This document shows, piece by piece, positions 1 through 7,890 of a stretch of 20,802 nt of DNA (position 1 is its first letter; every line of letters begins with the position of its first letter). The stretch comes from PVC group bacterium (GTDB lineage: Bacteria > Verrucomicrobiota > Kiritimatiellia > SS1-B-03-39 > UBA6053): the NCBI GenBank assembly GCA_003565035.1, contig PXDP01000020.1:1-20802 (forward strand), given 5' to 3'. The position numbers and the translations under genes were made by a program. The notes beneath the pieces were generated by a model. That model did not search any database, was not told the DNA's origin, and worked only from the letters and a program-made list of their open reading frames with translations.

Positions 1-2
1 CC

Positions 3-917
3 GCCTTCTACGGGGGCCAAACCGGCGGAAACAATGAAAGCCTGACGAACTCCACAGATCTTGGCACAAACTCGGACGCATATTCCTCCAGCATCAACGG
101 CACGAGTTTTGCCGCCCCGCTGGTGGCCGGCGGGGCGGCACTTGTTGCATCCGCCGCCAAAACGCTGCCCGGGTTGTCTGATGATCCTTTTGCCTCGCAC
201 AGTCAGGTGGTGCGGGCGCTGCTGATGACCGGTGCTGATGCCACCAGCGGGTGGGACAATGGGATGGAGCTTATTCACGTCGGGGGGGATGCGGTCTGGT
301 CCACCTCTCAGGGACTGGACTGGGCCGCAGGTGCGGGCCGCATGAATCTGGACCGGACGTTTGAACTTCAGGTGAACGGTCAACGCAATGTCGCCATCGA
401 TCCCGGCGGGTCCGCAGTTGTGGAAACCCGCGGATGGGACTTCGGGTTGGGGCAAATGGGCCTCGTGAATGATTACCTCTTTCAGCCTTTCATTCCCGCA
501 TCCAGCGAGATCACCCTGACCCTGGCCTGGATGCGCGAACGGTTTTGGGATGATACGAACGGTGATTTGTATGAGGTGGCCCAGGCTGATTTGAACGTAT
601 CGGTCTGGCAACTGGACGGGGAGGGGAATTTTCTCAGGCCGGTGGTGCAGTCGGTCAGTGAATACAACACGGCGGAGCATATCCGCTATGTGTTTGAGGA
701 GTCGGGATATTTTGCAATGCGGGTGAGTTATGACAGCAACACTTTTGACAATACGAATTTATCTGTTTGGGGAAGCGTGGGGCTTGAACAGGAGTATGGC
801 CTTGCCTGGGATTTGATTGTGATTCCGGAAGCCGCCTCGCTTCTGTTGATGGCAATCATGGGGTTCTGTTTTATGATCAGCGGCAGGCGGGTCAGGAGAA
901 AAAGCCCTATCCGTTGA
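3..917 (+). CDS. Subtilisin-like (S8) serine protease, C-terminal part, with PEP-CTERM-type tail
   Basis: The gene enters from the left edge already open, in the frame starting at base 3, so the N-terminus with the catalytic Asp and His is outside the window. The visible part opens with the S8 serine motif NGTSFAAPLVAGGAAL; the nucleophile Ser codon is at 105-107. About 190 residues of beta-rich, Trp-containing sequence follow, resembling a C-terminal jelly-roll or P-domain-like region that I cannot assign. The last ~35 residues have the sorting-signal layout: IPEAAS, a hydrophobic helix (LLLMAIMGFCFMI), then a basic RRVRRK end. Canonical PEP-CTERM has Pro-Glu-Pro; here it is Pro-Glu-Ala. In known systems an exosortase removes this tail and the protein goes to the surface or matrix. 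The protease is therefore probably exported and surface-attached; the role is inferred. Confidence 0.9.
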   Translation, partial: AFYGGQTGGNNESLTNSTDLGTNSDAYSSSINGTSFAAPLVAGGAALVASAAKTLPGLSDDPFASHSQVVRALLMTGADATSGWDNGMELIHVGGDAVWSTSQGLDWAAGAGRMNLDRTFELQVNGQRNVAIDPGGSAVVETRGWDFGLGQMGLVNDYLFQPFIPASSEITLTLAWMRERFWDDTNGDLYEVAQADLNVSVWQLDGEGNFLRPVVQSVSEYNTAEHIRYVFEESGYFAMRVSYDSNTFDNTNLSVWGSVGLEQEYGLAWDLIVIPEAASLLLMAIMGFCFMISGRRVRRKSPIR

Positions 918-962
918 CAGCCTCTACCTTGAGATAACTTCATCCAGGAATCCAGGAATCCT

Positions 963-985
963 TTTAAAATAACAGGTATTTTAAA
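963..985. other. AT-only inverted repeat after the subtilase gene
   Basis: TTTAAAATA (963-971) and TATTTTAAA (977-985) are perfect 9-base inverted arms around a 5-base loop, 46 bases past the subtilase stop. There are no G-C pairs in the stem, so it is a poor intrinsic terminator. It could equally be a protein-binding site upstream of the desulfurase gene. Just before it lies a small tandem repeat of AGGAATCC units (about 949-962). Confidence 0.4.
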
Positions 986-990
986 GAGAG

Positions 991-1014
991 GTCCAACGGA
1001 TAGCTCCGCCGGAC
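991..1014 (+). other. Interrupted hairpin in the leader before sufS
   Basis: GTCC..CGGA (991-1000) pairs with TCCG..GGAC (1005-1014) around a TAGC tetraloop, with a two-by-two AA/CC mismatch in the middle of the stem. No T-run follows. It lies about 120 bases before the desulfurase start, in what may be its leader. I recognise no known riboswitch or leader class; this is a structural observation only. Confidence 0.3.
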
Positions 1015-1132
1015 AACGGATGCCTATCCACAGTTTAATCCTTATGGGCAGGGGCAGAATGATGGGCGACAGGTTCTTGATTGGGTGGGTTGCGGCGTTG
1101 CAAAATGCGGGGATGCGTTTATGAAGGGCATT

Positions 1133-2368
1133 ATGAGTATGAATCGTCTTTTGTCTTCTGAAATCCGTGATGACTTTCCCGTGCTGAGCCGCAAGGTGCA
1201 TGGTGACTGTTCGCTGGTGTATCTGGACAATGCGGCGACTTCCCAGAAGCCGGCCTGTGTGATTGACGCGGTGTCGGCGTATTACCGCCGCACGAATGCG
1301 AATGTGCACCGGGGCATGCATGCGCTGGCGGAGGAGGCTACGGGGGAATATGAGGCTGCTCGCCGGGCGGTGGGGGCTCTTTTGGGCGCTCCGGATCCGG
1401 AAGGGGTGATTTTTACACGGGGCACTACTGAGAGCATTAATCTGGTGGCGCAAAGCTGGGGGGGGGCGAATTTGCGGGCGGGGGATGAGATTCTGATTTC
1501 GGTGATGGAGCATCACAGCAATATTGTCCCCTGGCAACTGGTGGCGCAGCGCACCGGGGCGGTGGTGAAGGCGGTGCCGCTGATGCCTGAGGGGGAGTTG
1601 GATCTTGAGGCCATGGAGAGGCTCCTGTCTGAACGGACCAAGATGGTGTCGATCACTCAGGTGAGCAATGCGCTGGGCACGGTGAATCCGGTGGACGTGA
1701 TCATCGCCAAAGCCAAAGCGGCGGGGGCGAAGGTTTTGATTGACGGGGCGCAGAGCGCGCCGCATATGCCGGTGGATGTGAAGGCACTGGGCTGTGATTT
1801 TTTTGTCTGTTCCGCCCATAAAATGTGCGGGCCCACTGGCATCGGTGCGCTGATTGCTCCGGCGGGGCTGCTGGAGGGGATGCCGCCGTTTCTGGGCGGA
1901 GGCGAGATGATCGATCAGGTGACGATTGAAGCCTCCTCCTGGGCGGATTTGCCGTATAAGTTTGAAGCGGGCACACCCAACATTGCCGGGGCGGTGGGCT
2001 GGGGGGCCGCGATTGCTTATTTGAATGATCTGGGGATTGAGGCGATTGAACAGCGGGTGCATGAACGTGTGGAGGATGCGGCGGCGCGGCTGGAGGCAGA
2101 GCCGGGGGTCACGCTGACCGCGCATCCTCGGAAGCGCGGCGGGGCGGTTTCGTTCTGGCTGGACGGCATCCATCCGCACGATGTGGCGCAGCTTGTGGAC
2201 CAGTCCGGAGTGGCGATCCGCGCCGGACACGTCTGCTGTCAGCCGCTTATGAAACACCTTGGGCATCCGGCGATCAACCGGGCGAGTTATTCTTTTTACA
2301 ATACCGAGGAGGATACCACCCGGCTCCTCGAAGCGCTGCGGACCACGCGGAAGCTGTTTGGGGTTTAA
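1133..2368 (+). CDS. sufS: SufS-type cysteine desulfurase (PLP-dependent, class V aminotransferase fold)
   Basis: The product would remove sulfur from L-cysteine, giving alanine and an enzyme persulfide for Fe-S cluster assembly. From the chosen start it is 411 residues, normal for SufS. The N-terminus EIRDDFPVLSRKV followed by LVYLDNAATSQKP is typical of the family. The PLP Lys is K230 in CSAHKMCGPTG. The persulfide Cys is C368 in RAGHVCCQPLM, the SufS-type (group II) signature, here followed by a second Cys. ATG 1133 has an AAGGG four bases upstream; ATG 1121 and ATG 1139 are possible alternatives. No SufU, SufE or SufBCD gene is adjacent, so it may be a stand-alone desulfurase or belong to a pathway outside the window. 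Its stop overlaps the stop of the convergent gene by four bases. Confidence 0.93.
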   Translation: MSMNRLLSSEIRDDFPVLSRKVHGDCSLVYLDNAATSQKPACVIDAVSAYYRRTNANVHRGMHALAEEATGEYEAARRAVGALLGAPDPEGVIFTRGTTESINLVAQSWGGANLRAGDEILISVMEHHSNIVPWQLVAQRTGAVVKAVPLMPEGELDLEAMERLLSERTKMVSITQVSNALGTVNPVDVIIAKAKAAGAKVLIDGAQSAPHMPVDVKALGCDFFVCSAHKMCGPTGIGALIAPAGLLEGMPPFLGGGEMIDQVTIEASSWADLPYKFEAGTPNIAGAVGWGAAIAYLNDLGIEAIEQRVHERVEDAAARLEAEPGVTLTAHPRKRGGAVSFWLDGIHPHDVAQLVDQSGVAIRAGHVCCQPLMKHLGHPAINRASYSFYNTEEDTTRLLEALRTTRKLFGV

Positions 2369-5300
2369 AACAGCAGTACTTTATCCGGCGGGGGGGGGAA
2401 GGTGATGGGCGCGGGTTCGTCTTGCGAGGCGGAGGGTGGTTCCGGTGGGGTGGTTTCCACGGAGGCGTTTTCTGCCGCTTCCGCCGTGTCTTTAGCCTGT
2501 GCATTCCGTTGGATCGGGATGGTTCGGATGCTGCGGGCTCCGGCGAAGAGGCCGATATGGGGGGTGATTTCGCGGATATCGACGTGGCCGTCGTGTTCGC
2601 GGATGTGCACGGCGAGGAGGGAGAGATTTTTATCGGCGACAAAGCGGTCGGCTTGGTCGAACCATTCCTGCGGGGGCATGCGGGCGAAGTAAAGGGTGAA
2701 GCCGTAGAGATTGTCCCGGGCCGCGAGTTCGGCGAGCTGCTCCAGGTCCAGGGTGCGGTGGGAGGCGGCGCGGACTCCGGGCATGAGCCGGATGTGATGA
2801 AAGCGGGTGAGCATGCGGAGATTGGGGTAGGGTTGGCTGACATCGAGGCGGACGCGTCCGTTGATCTCCTGGACGTACCACTGCGGGGCGACCGCCTGCA
2901 GCTCCCGGGTGTGGTGACGCAGAAGGCCCAGCATTTCGTTATCGGTCAGTTCTTCGGGCCGGGGCGGGAAAATCGCGAGGCGGACGGGGATGGGGCCGCC
3001 GGCGACTTCGCGGAGGATCACCTGGGCGACACCGAAGTCGGGGGCCCAGGGGGAAATGCCCCACCAGCCGAGGCCGAAGCCGTCGGGAATACGGATGGGC
3101 GCGCCGAAGGCGGGTTCGCCGTCGATAAATCCGAAGGCGGCATCGCCGCGGATTTCGAGGCGCAGGCGGGTGATGCCGGTGGGGCGGGTCCAGAACCGGT
3201 TGGTGTTGGAGATGAGGCGTTCGTTTTGCCAGAGCTGGAGAAAGATCTGTCCGGTTTGATCAAAGCCGTAGCGGAGCATGGTGCCGTCGCCTCGGCGGGC
3301 GTAGAGCCAGAAGAACCCGCGGGCGTCTTCGATGGCGGCTTCGAGAAAGGCGGAATGGAGGGCGGTGGAGCGGTTGAGCTGGAGGACGGCTTCAGCGGTG
3401 GCGGGAGTGGCGGCGAGCAGAAAGCCGCCGTCCTCGATGTCGTCGGTGTCGGAGAAAGCGTTCCAGTGATCGGACATGCGGCCGAGGGTGAAATTTTCGC
3501 GGACCACGGTGTCGCGGGGCAGGAGTTTGGTGAAGGCCGCCGGGCCTTCGGGGTCCAGGCTTTCCCGGGCGACCTGTGTTTCGATGTAATCCATGAGTCG
3601 CCAGGATTCGGGCCAGATAAGGAGGTGATTGGCCTCAATGGCATTGGCGAAGTGGGGCTCCATGCCCGGACGGGCACCGATGGTTTTGATGGCATCGAGG
3701 TTTTCGATGCGCTGGAGGGGATTGGGGAGGAGTCCGTGGAGAAGGACCCGGGCGTTGAGATCTTCGGGGTCGTTGTCGATGACGCGGGTGATGAGGGCGG
3801 TGGCTTCGTCGCGTCGGTTGCGGCGGATGAGGGCTTCGGCGCGGGCGAGGAGGATTTCGGGGTTGCCGGGAAAGAGGCGGCCGTAGAGGTTGAGCATGTC
3901 CATGGCTTCGCGCGGCTGGTTGACGTTGACGTCGAGGAGGCGTGCGGTGAGGACCACGAGTGGGATTTGGCCGGGGCTGCGGTCGAGGCTGGCGCGGTAG
4001 AGGTCGATGGCCCGGTTAAACTCGCTGCGGCGGGCATGGACATCGCCCTGAAGCCGGAGGGGTTCGGCATTGTAAGGTTCGAGTTCGCTCCAGCGGCCCC
4101 AAATTTCGAGGGCCTCGTCAAAGCGTCCGGCATTGAAGGCCTCCTGTCCCTGTTCGCGGAGGAGGCGGCTGCGGACTTCGGTCACCCATTCGTTGACGGT
4201 GGCGTCGAGACCGCTGAGTTGCGTGTGGAAAGGAATACTTTGGGGGCGGATCACGGCGGTTTCGATGGTCACAATCCGTGCGCGCTCCAGGGGGGAATCC
4301 TGAAAATAGGCCTGCGGAGAATCCTGAACCACCACGGTAAGTGCCGGGAGGCTTTGCAGCAGGGCGGAGAAGGTGGATTCGCGCTCCAGGGCCGGGGAGA
4401 GGCGGATCTTGAGTTGCAGGTCCCGTTCGAGAAGCGCCTGGCTCAGGGCCTGAATCCAGGCGGTGATTCTGGAGAGGGGCGGGGCGCCCCGGAGTTCGCT
4501 GAGGTTGCAGTAGATCCCGTCGGCACCGACCCCGGCGGCGAAATCCGCGAGGCGTTCGGGGAGGGATGGATCGAAGTTTTCGAGATTCTCCATGAGAATT
4601 TCGGGGGTGAATCGCATGGCGTAGACGTCGGCGAACATGCGGAAGAGTTCGGGGTCCCAGCCGAGTTGTTCGCTGTGGCTGCGGGAGGAGACGCGGAGCC
4701 AGGGGGGGGAGAGGTGGGTGTAGCGGGTGGCGTGGGTGTTCATCCAGGCGGCGAGGCCAGGCTCCCGGGAGGAAACCGGGGCCCAGGTGAGCAGACGGTT
4801 GCGCAGGGGCTGGACTTCGAGCATCCGGATCGTGGCGGCGGCGGCGCCGGGTTCGGGATCCCATATACTGAGACCCATCATGCCGGGGCGGGGTTCGCCG
4901 CGGACGGTGACGACTTCCTGGAAAAGGGGGCGTCCGTTGATTTTTGCGGAGAAGAGGCGGCCGCGGAGGTCGAGTTCGAGGAGAATGGAGCCGGATTCAT
5001 CGGCACCGTAGCGGGCGGTGGCGAGGGTGAAGGGGTTCATGCCGGTGTGTTTCTGACGGAGCCAGACTTCCCCGTTGTCTCCGAGGCCGAAGAAGAGATG
5101 GCTTTCGCCGTCGGGGGTGCCCCGCAGAAAGATACCGAACTGGCCTTTTTCCAGGGTGAGCCGGAAACGGGCCTGGAAATCGCCGAAGAGGTCGCTGCCG
5201 TTCATCCAGGCCTTGGCACCGGTGGTTTCGTCGGTGGCGGAGAGGATGATTTCGCCGTCTTCGAGGGCGAAACGTCCCCAGTCGGGCAGCCAGGTGAGTT

Positions 5301-6396
5301 TGGAGGTGCGGGCCTGGAGGTCGCGGATGCCCTGTTCCCGGGGCCAGGCGTTTTCCAGGCGTTCGACCAGGTCATCGCCGGTCCAGTCGCGCTGGACGAG
5401 CAGGCGGTTGAGGCGGCGTGGGTCGGTGAAGCGGGTGTTGAGGGCGTTGGTGCCGTGGATGAAGCCGAGGTCGTAGTATTTGCTGACGAGGTCGAGGTTG
5501 AGGCGGCGGACGAGAATGGCGCGTTCGTCGTACTGTCCGAAATCGCCGTAGGGAAAGGCGAAGGCGCGTGGCTGGCGGTTGGTTTCGCGGACAATGATGT
5601 CGCGGGTGAATTCGTGATCGGCCTGGAGGCGCTGGCTGAAGGCTTCCGGCGTTTCAAAGCGCATTTCGGCGGGCAGCCACTGGGGGGAGGTCATGAAATT
5701 ACGGCGGGTTCCGTCGTTGTTGGCGGTGACTTGTGTAAAGCCGAGGTGGCTCTGGGCACCGACCTCCCAGGCGCCGGAGCCGAGCATGGCGCGGACATAG
5801 GGCCAGCGGAGGGCGGAGGGGTCCCGGTCTTCGATGGGCTGCGTCCAGAGAAACATGACGGCGGGCCAGCCGGCGGAGGCGAGGGGGGAGCGGGCATCAA
5901 AGTAGGAGGACTTGCGCGCGTGGTCAAAGCTCATGAGGATCGCCTTGCGCGGGAGGGGTTTTCCTTCGTTGTAGAAGTCGTATACGTCCCGGAGGGTGAT
6001 GGGGTTGTATCCGGCGCGGCGGAGGGCGGCGAGGTGCTGGCGGAACTGGTCCACGGAGACTTCGCGCGGGTTATCGGAGATGCCTTCGTAGGCGAGGGCG
6101 ACGAAGGCGTGGGCGTCGCGCGGGCCGGTGGGCGCGGGGCGGAAGGCGAGGTAGCGCATGACTGCGTACCGGATGGGAATTCCCCAGGCGACCAGCAGGG
6201 AGACGATGAGCAGGAACCAGAGCCAGGCCTGTTTATAATTGGCTTTGAGGGCGGCGACGCGGGCGGGGGCGACCGGCGGTTCCCGGAGACCTTTGGGGCT
6301 GTCGGGCTGCGGGTAGGCCTGTGCATCACGGGAATTTTCCCGTTCGGCCCGGTGTTTGGCTTCGGCCTGCGAAAAGGGGGAGGGATGTTCGGTCAT
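2365..6396 (-). CDS. Membrane-anchored multidomain NodB-like deacetylase / lectin-like / TPR protein
   Basis: 1343 residues. The start ATG 6396 overlaps the GT2 stop as ATGA, implying translational coupling. A cytoplasmic Pro/charged N-terminus is followed by one membrane helix (about 57-75). A NodB/PgaB-like deacetylase domain spans about 95-360, with ILMSFDHA at the usual TFDDG position (D158, H159), SHLGF as motif 2 and FAFPYGDFGQYD as motif 3. Next come a lectin-like (ConA/LamG or DUF1080-like) domain (about 367-525), a GH18-like half-barrel (about 535-650), TPR repeats (about 725-950), a second lectin-like domain (about 970-1140) and a second GH18-like segment (about 1148-1285). The Pro-rich end finishes DKVLLF. 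It probably acts in the periplasm on the polymer made by the upstream GT2. Motif 1 has His where a metal-binding Asp is expected, and motif 2 lacks a clear second His, so catalysis is uncertain. Domain limits are approximate; the GH18-like call is by pattern only. Confidence 0.85.
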   Translation of the reverse strand: MTEHPSPFSQAEAKHRAERENSRDAQAYPQPDSPKGLREPPVAPARVAALKANYKQAWLWFLLIVSLLVAWGIPIRYAVMRYLAFRPAPTGPRDAHAFVALAYEGISDNPREVSVDQFRQHLAALRRAGYNPITLRDVYDFYNEGKPLPRKAILMSFDHARKSSYFDARSPLASAGWPAVMFLWTQPIEDRDPSALRWPYVRAMLGSGAWEVGAQSHLGFTQVTANNDGTRRNFMTSPQWLPAEMRFETPEAFSQRLQADHEFTRDIIVRETNRQPRAFAFPYGDFGQYDERAILVRRLNLDLVSKYYDLGFIHGTNALNTRFTDPRRLNRLLVQRDWTGDDLVERLENAWPREQGIRDLQARTSKLTWLPDWGRFALEDGEIILSATDETTGAKAWMNGSDLFGDFQARFRLTLEKGQFGIFLRGTPDGESHLFFGLGDNGEVWLRQKHTGMNPFTLATARYGADESGSILLELDLRGRLFSAKINGRPLFQEVVTVRGEPRPGMMGLSIWDPEPGAAAATIRMLEVQPLRNRLLTWAPVSSREPGLAAWMNTHATRYTHLSPPWLRVSSRSHSEQLGWDPELFRMFADVYAMRFTPEILMENLENFDPSLPERLADFAAGVGADGIYCNLSELRGAPPLSRITAWIQALSQALLERDLQLKIRLSPALERESTFSALLQSLPALTVVVQDSPQAYFQDSPLERARIVTIETAVIRPQSIPFHTQLSGLDATVNEWVTEVRSRLLREQGQEAFNAGRFDEALEIWGRWSELEPYNAEPLRLQGDVHARRSEFNRAIDLYRASLDRSPGQIPLVVLTARLLDVNVNQPREAMDMLNLYGRLFPGNPEILLARAEALIRRNRRDEATALITRVIDNDPEDLNARVLLHGLLPNPLQRIENLDAIKTIGARPGMEPHFANAIEANHLLIWPESWRLMDYIETQVARESLDPEGPAAFTKLLPRDTVVRENFTLGRMSDHWNAFSDTDDIEDGGFLLAATPATAEAVLQLNRSTALHSAFLEAAIEDARGFFWLYARRGDGTMLRYGFDQTGQIFLQLWQNERLISNTNRFWTRPTGITRLRLEIRGDAAFGFIDGEPAFGAPIRIPDGFGLGWWGISPWAPDFGVAQVILREVAGGPIPVRLAIFPPRPEELTDNEMLGLLRHHTRELQAVAPQWYVQEINGRVRLDVSQPYPNLRMLTRFHHIRLMPGVRAASHRTLDLEQLAELAARDNLYGFTLYFARMPPQEWFDQADRFVADKNLSLLAVHIREHDGHVDIREITPHIGLFAGARSIRTIPIQRNAQAKDTAEAAENASVETTPPEPPSASQDEPAPITFPPPPDKVLLF

Positions 6397-7883
6397 GATT
6401 TCTTGGCCCCCCGGGTTCCCCAGCTTTTGGTGGCGAGGGTGAAGATGGCGTAGTAAATTTGCCAACTGTAGAAGACAATGTAGGTGAAGGTGAAGACAAA
6501 GCCGGTCCACCAATGGGTGCGCCCGGTTTTCTGGAAGTGATACAGCGACCAGATCATGGTGATGGCGGAGACCCCGAAGAGATAAGAGGTGGTGATAAAG
6601 CCCTGCATGAGCGGGGCTATGACCAGTGCCTGAACCATAATCACCGGTTCAATGATGGGCAGCATCATCATCGCGTACCAGGACAGGGCGGGCACGGGGT
6701 GTTTTTTCCAGATAAAGGTGGTGGCGGAGAGGATGCCGCGCACGGAGGAGCGCATCCAGCGGGACTGCTGTTTGGTGTAGGTGCGCCAGTCTTCGGGGGC
6801 ATTGGTGGTGGCCAGGGATTCGTCGTCGTAGAGGATCCGGTAGTCTTTGAGAATGAGATTGGTGAGGCTTCGGTCGTCGCCGTAATTGCCGGATTGCCCG
6901 AAGACTTTTTCGTTCATCCATTCGTCCATCACGTGGAGCACGCAGGCCCGGCGGTAGGCGGAGAAGCATCCCGGCAGACAGCTCACGCAGCCGTAAACGC
7001 TCTCGGCGGCTTTCATGATTTTGTAGGAGAAAAAGTAACGGACGTCCTGCATTTTGGTGAGGACATTGACGCGGGCGTTCTCCACGTCGGTATGTCCCGC
7101 GATACCGCCTACGGTATTGTCCACAAAGCCCTGCACGAGTTTGCCGATGGCCCCGGGCATGATGAAGGTGTCGGAGTCCACAAATACGCAGAATTCGCCC
7201 CGGGCGAGGAGAGTCGAGTAGGCCATGCCGTAGCAGAGGCCGCGGTTTTTTTCGAAGTTTGCCACCACCAGTCGGGGGAATGCGGCCTGAGCCCGGAGCA
7301 TTTCGTGCAGGGTGTTGTCGGTGGAGCCGTCGTTGACGGTGATGACCTCGCGGAGTTCGTCGGGATAGCCTTCGGCATAGACCCGGGCAATGGAGCGGGC
7401 GATGGCCTCCTCCTCGTTCATACAGGGGACGAGCACGCTGATTTTCGGGCGGTAGCCCACATCCAGCGGTGCGCGGTAAAAGGAGGAGAGGATAAAGCGG
7501 GAGACGATAAACAGGCCGACGATCAGCGAATAGATGTTCACCATCGGGGCGTAATAGTAGTGTTCGATGTTCACGACCTGAAAATAGACGGCGATGGAAA
7601 GCAGGATCGTGCCGATGAGGCCGAGGGCTCCGACGAGAAGCGGATGCGGTTTGCGGTAAAGGCGGCGGACATGCTCCTCGACATCGTCCTCGACAGCGAC
7701 TTTCTCCGGCGGGGGCGCGTCGAAATGTTTGTGTTCCAGGGCGCGGTGGCAGAAGGGGCAGACGGCGGGAGCCGGCGAGTCGATAGTGTACACCGAAATT
7801 TCGCATTTGGCGCAGCGGGAAACCGTTCCCTGCTTTTTGCGGGGAGGCGTGGGACGGCGGGGGCTGGCGGACGGATCGGACAT
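6393..7883 (-). CDS. Hyaluronan synthase/NodC-like processive family 2 glycosyltransferase with N-terminal zinc ribbon
   Basis: 496 residues from ATG 7883; seven bases separate it from the upstream stop. The N-terminus carries CAKC and CPFC pairs (C24, C27, C42, C45), a likely zinc ribbon not usual in this family. Two membrane helices follow (about 82-101 and 117-135), then a GT-A domain with VLVPCMNEEEA, VNDGSTD (UDP-sugar binding), FVDSDT (metal-binding DxD type), NYGDDRSLTN (catalytic-base region) and KQQSRW (the Q-Q-x-R-W polymer motif). Three or so C-terminal helices complete the channel. GDDRxLTN followed about 30 residues later by KQQxRW is closest to hyaluronan synthase/NodC, also related to PgaC and chitin synthases. 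It should polymerise and extrude a beta-linked glycan across the inner membrane. The sugar cannot be told from sequence; neighbouring NodB proteins favour an N-acetylhexosamine. It sits in the middle of the minus-strand operon. Confidence 0.93.
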   Translation of the reverse strand: MSDPSASPRRPTPPRKKQGTVSRCAKCEISVYTIDSPAPAVCPFCHRALEHKHFDAPPPEKVAVEDDVEEHVRRLYRKPHPLLVGALGLIGTILLSIAVYFQVVNIEHYYYAPMVNIYSLIVGLFIVSRFILSSFYRAPLDVGYRPKISVLVPCMNEEEAIARSIARVYAEGYPDELREVITVNDGSTDNTLHEMLRAQAAFPRLVVANFEKNRGLCYGMAYSTLLARGEFCVFVDSDTFIMPGAIGKLVQGFVDNTVGGIAGHTDVENARVNVLTKMQDVRYFFSYKIMKAAESVYGCVSCLPGCFSAYRRACVLHVMDEWMNEKVFGQSGNYGDDRSLTNLILKDYRILYDDESLATTNAPEDWRTYTKQQSRWMRSSVRGILSATTFIWKKHPVPALSWYAMMMLPIIEPVIMVQALVIAPLMQGFITTSYLFGVSAITMIWSLYHFQKTGRTHWWTGFVFTFTYIVFYSWQIYYAIFTLATKSWGTRGAKKS

Positions 7884-7890
7884 GGCGGGT

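Noticed and set aside
728..2266. A 512-codon minus-strand frame opposite the subtilase end and sufS
   Set aside because: His/Arg/Pro-rich shadow composition; the plus-strand proteins are clear family members.
2422..6453. A 1343-codon open frame on the plus strand opposite the large NodB-like gene
   Set aside because: It is Gly/Ala/Glu/Val-rich with no domains, as expected from the antisense of a GC-rich gene. The minus strand shows a membrane anchor, NodB, TPR and lectin-like signatures plus ATGA coupling.
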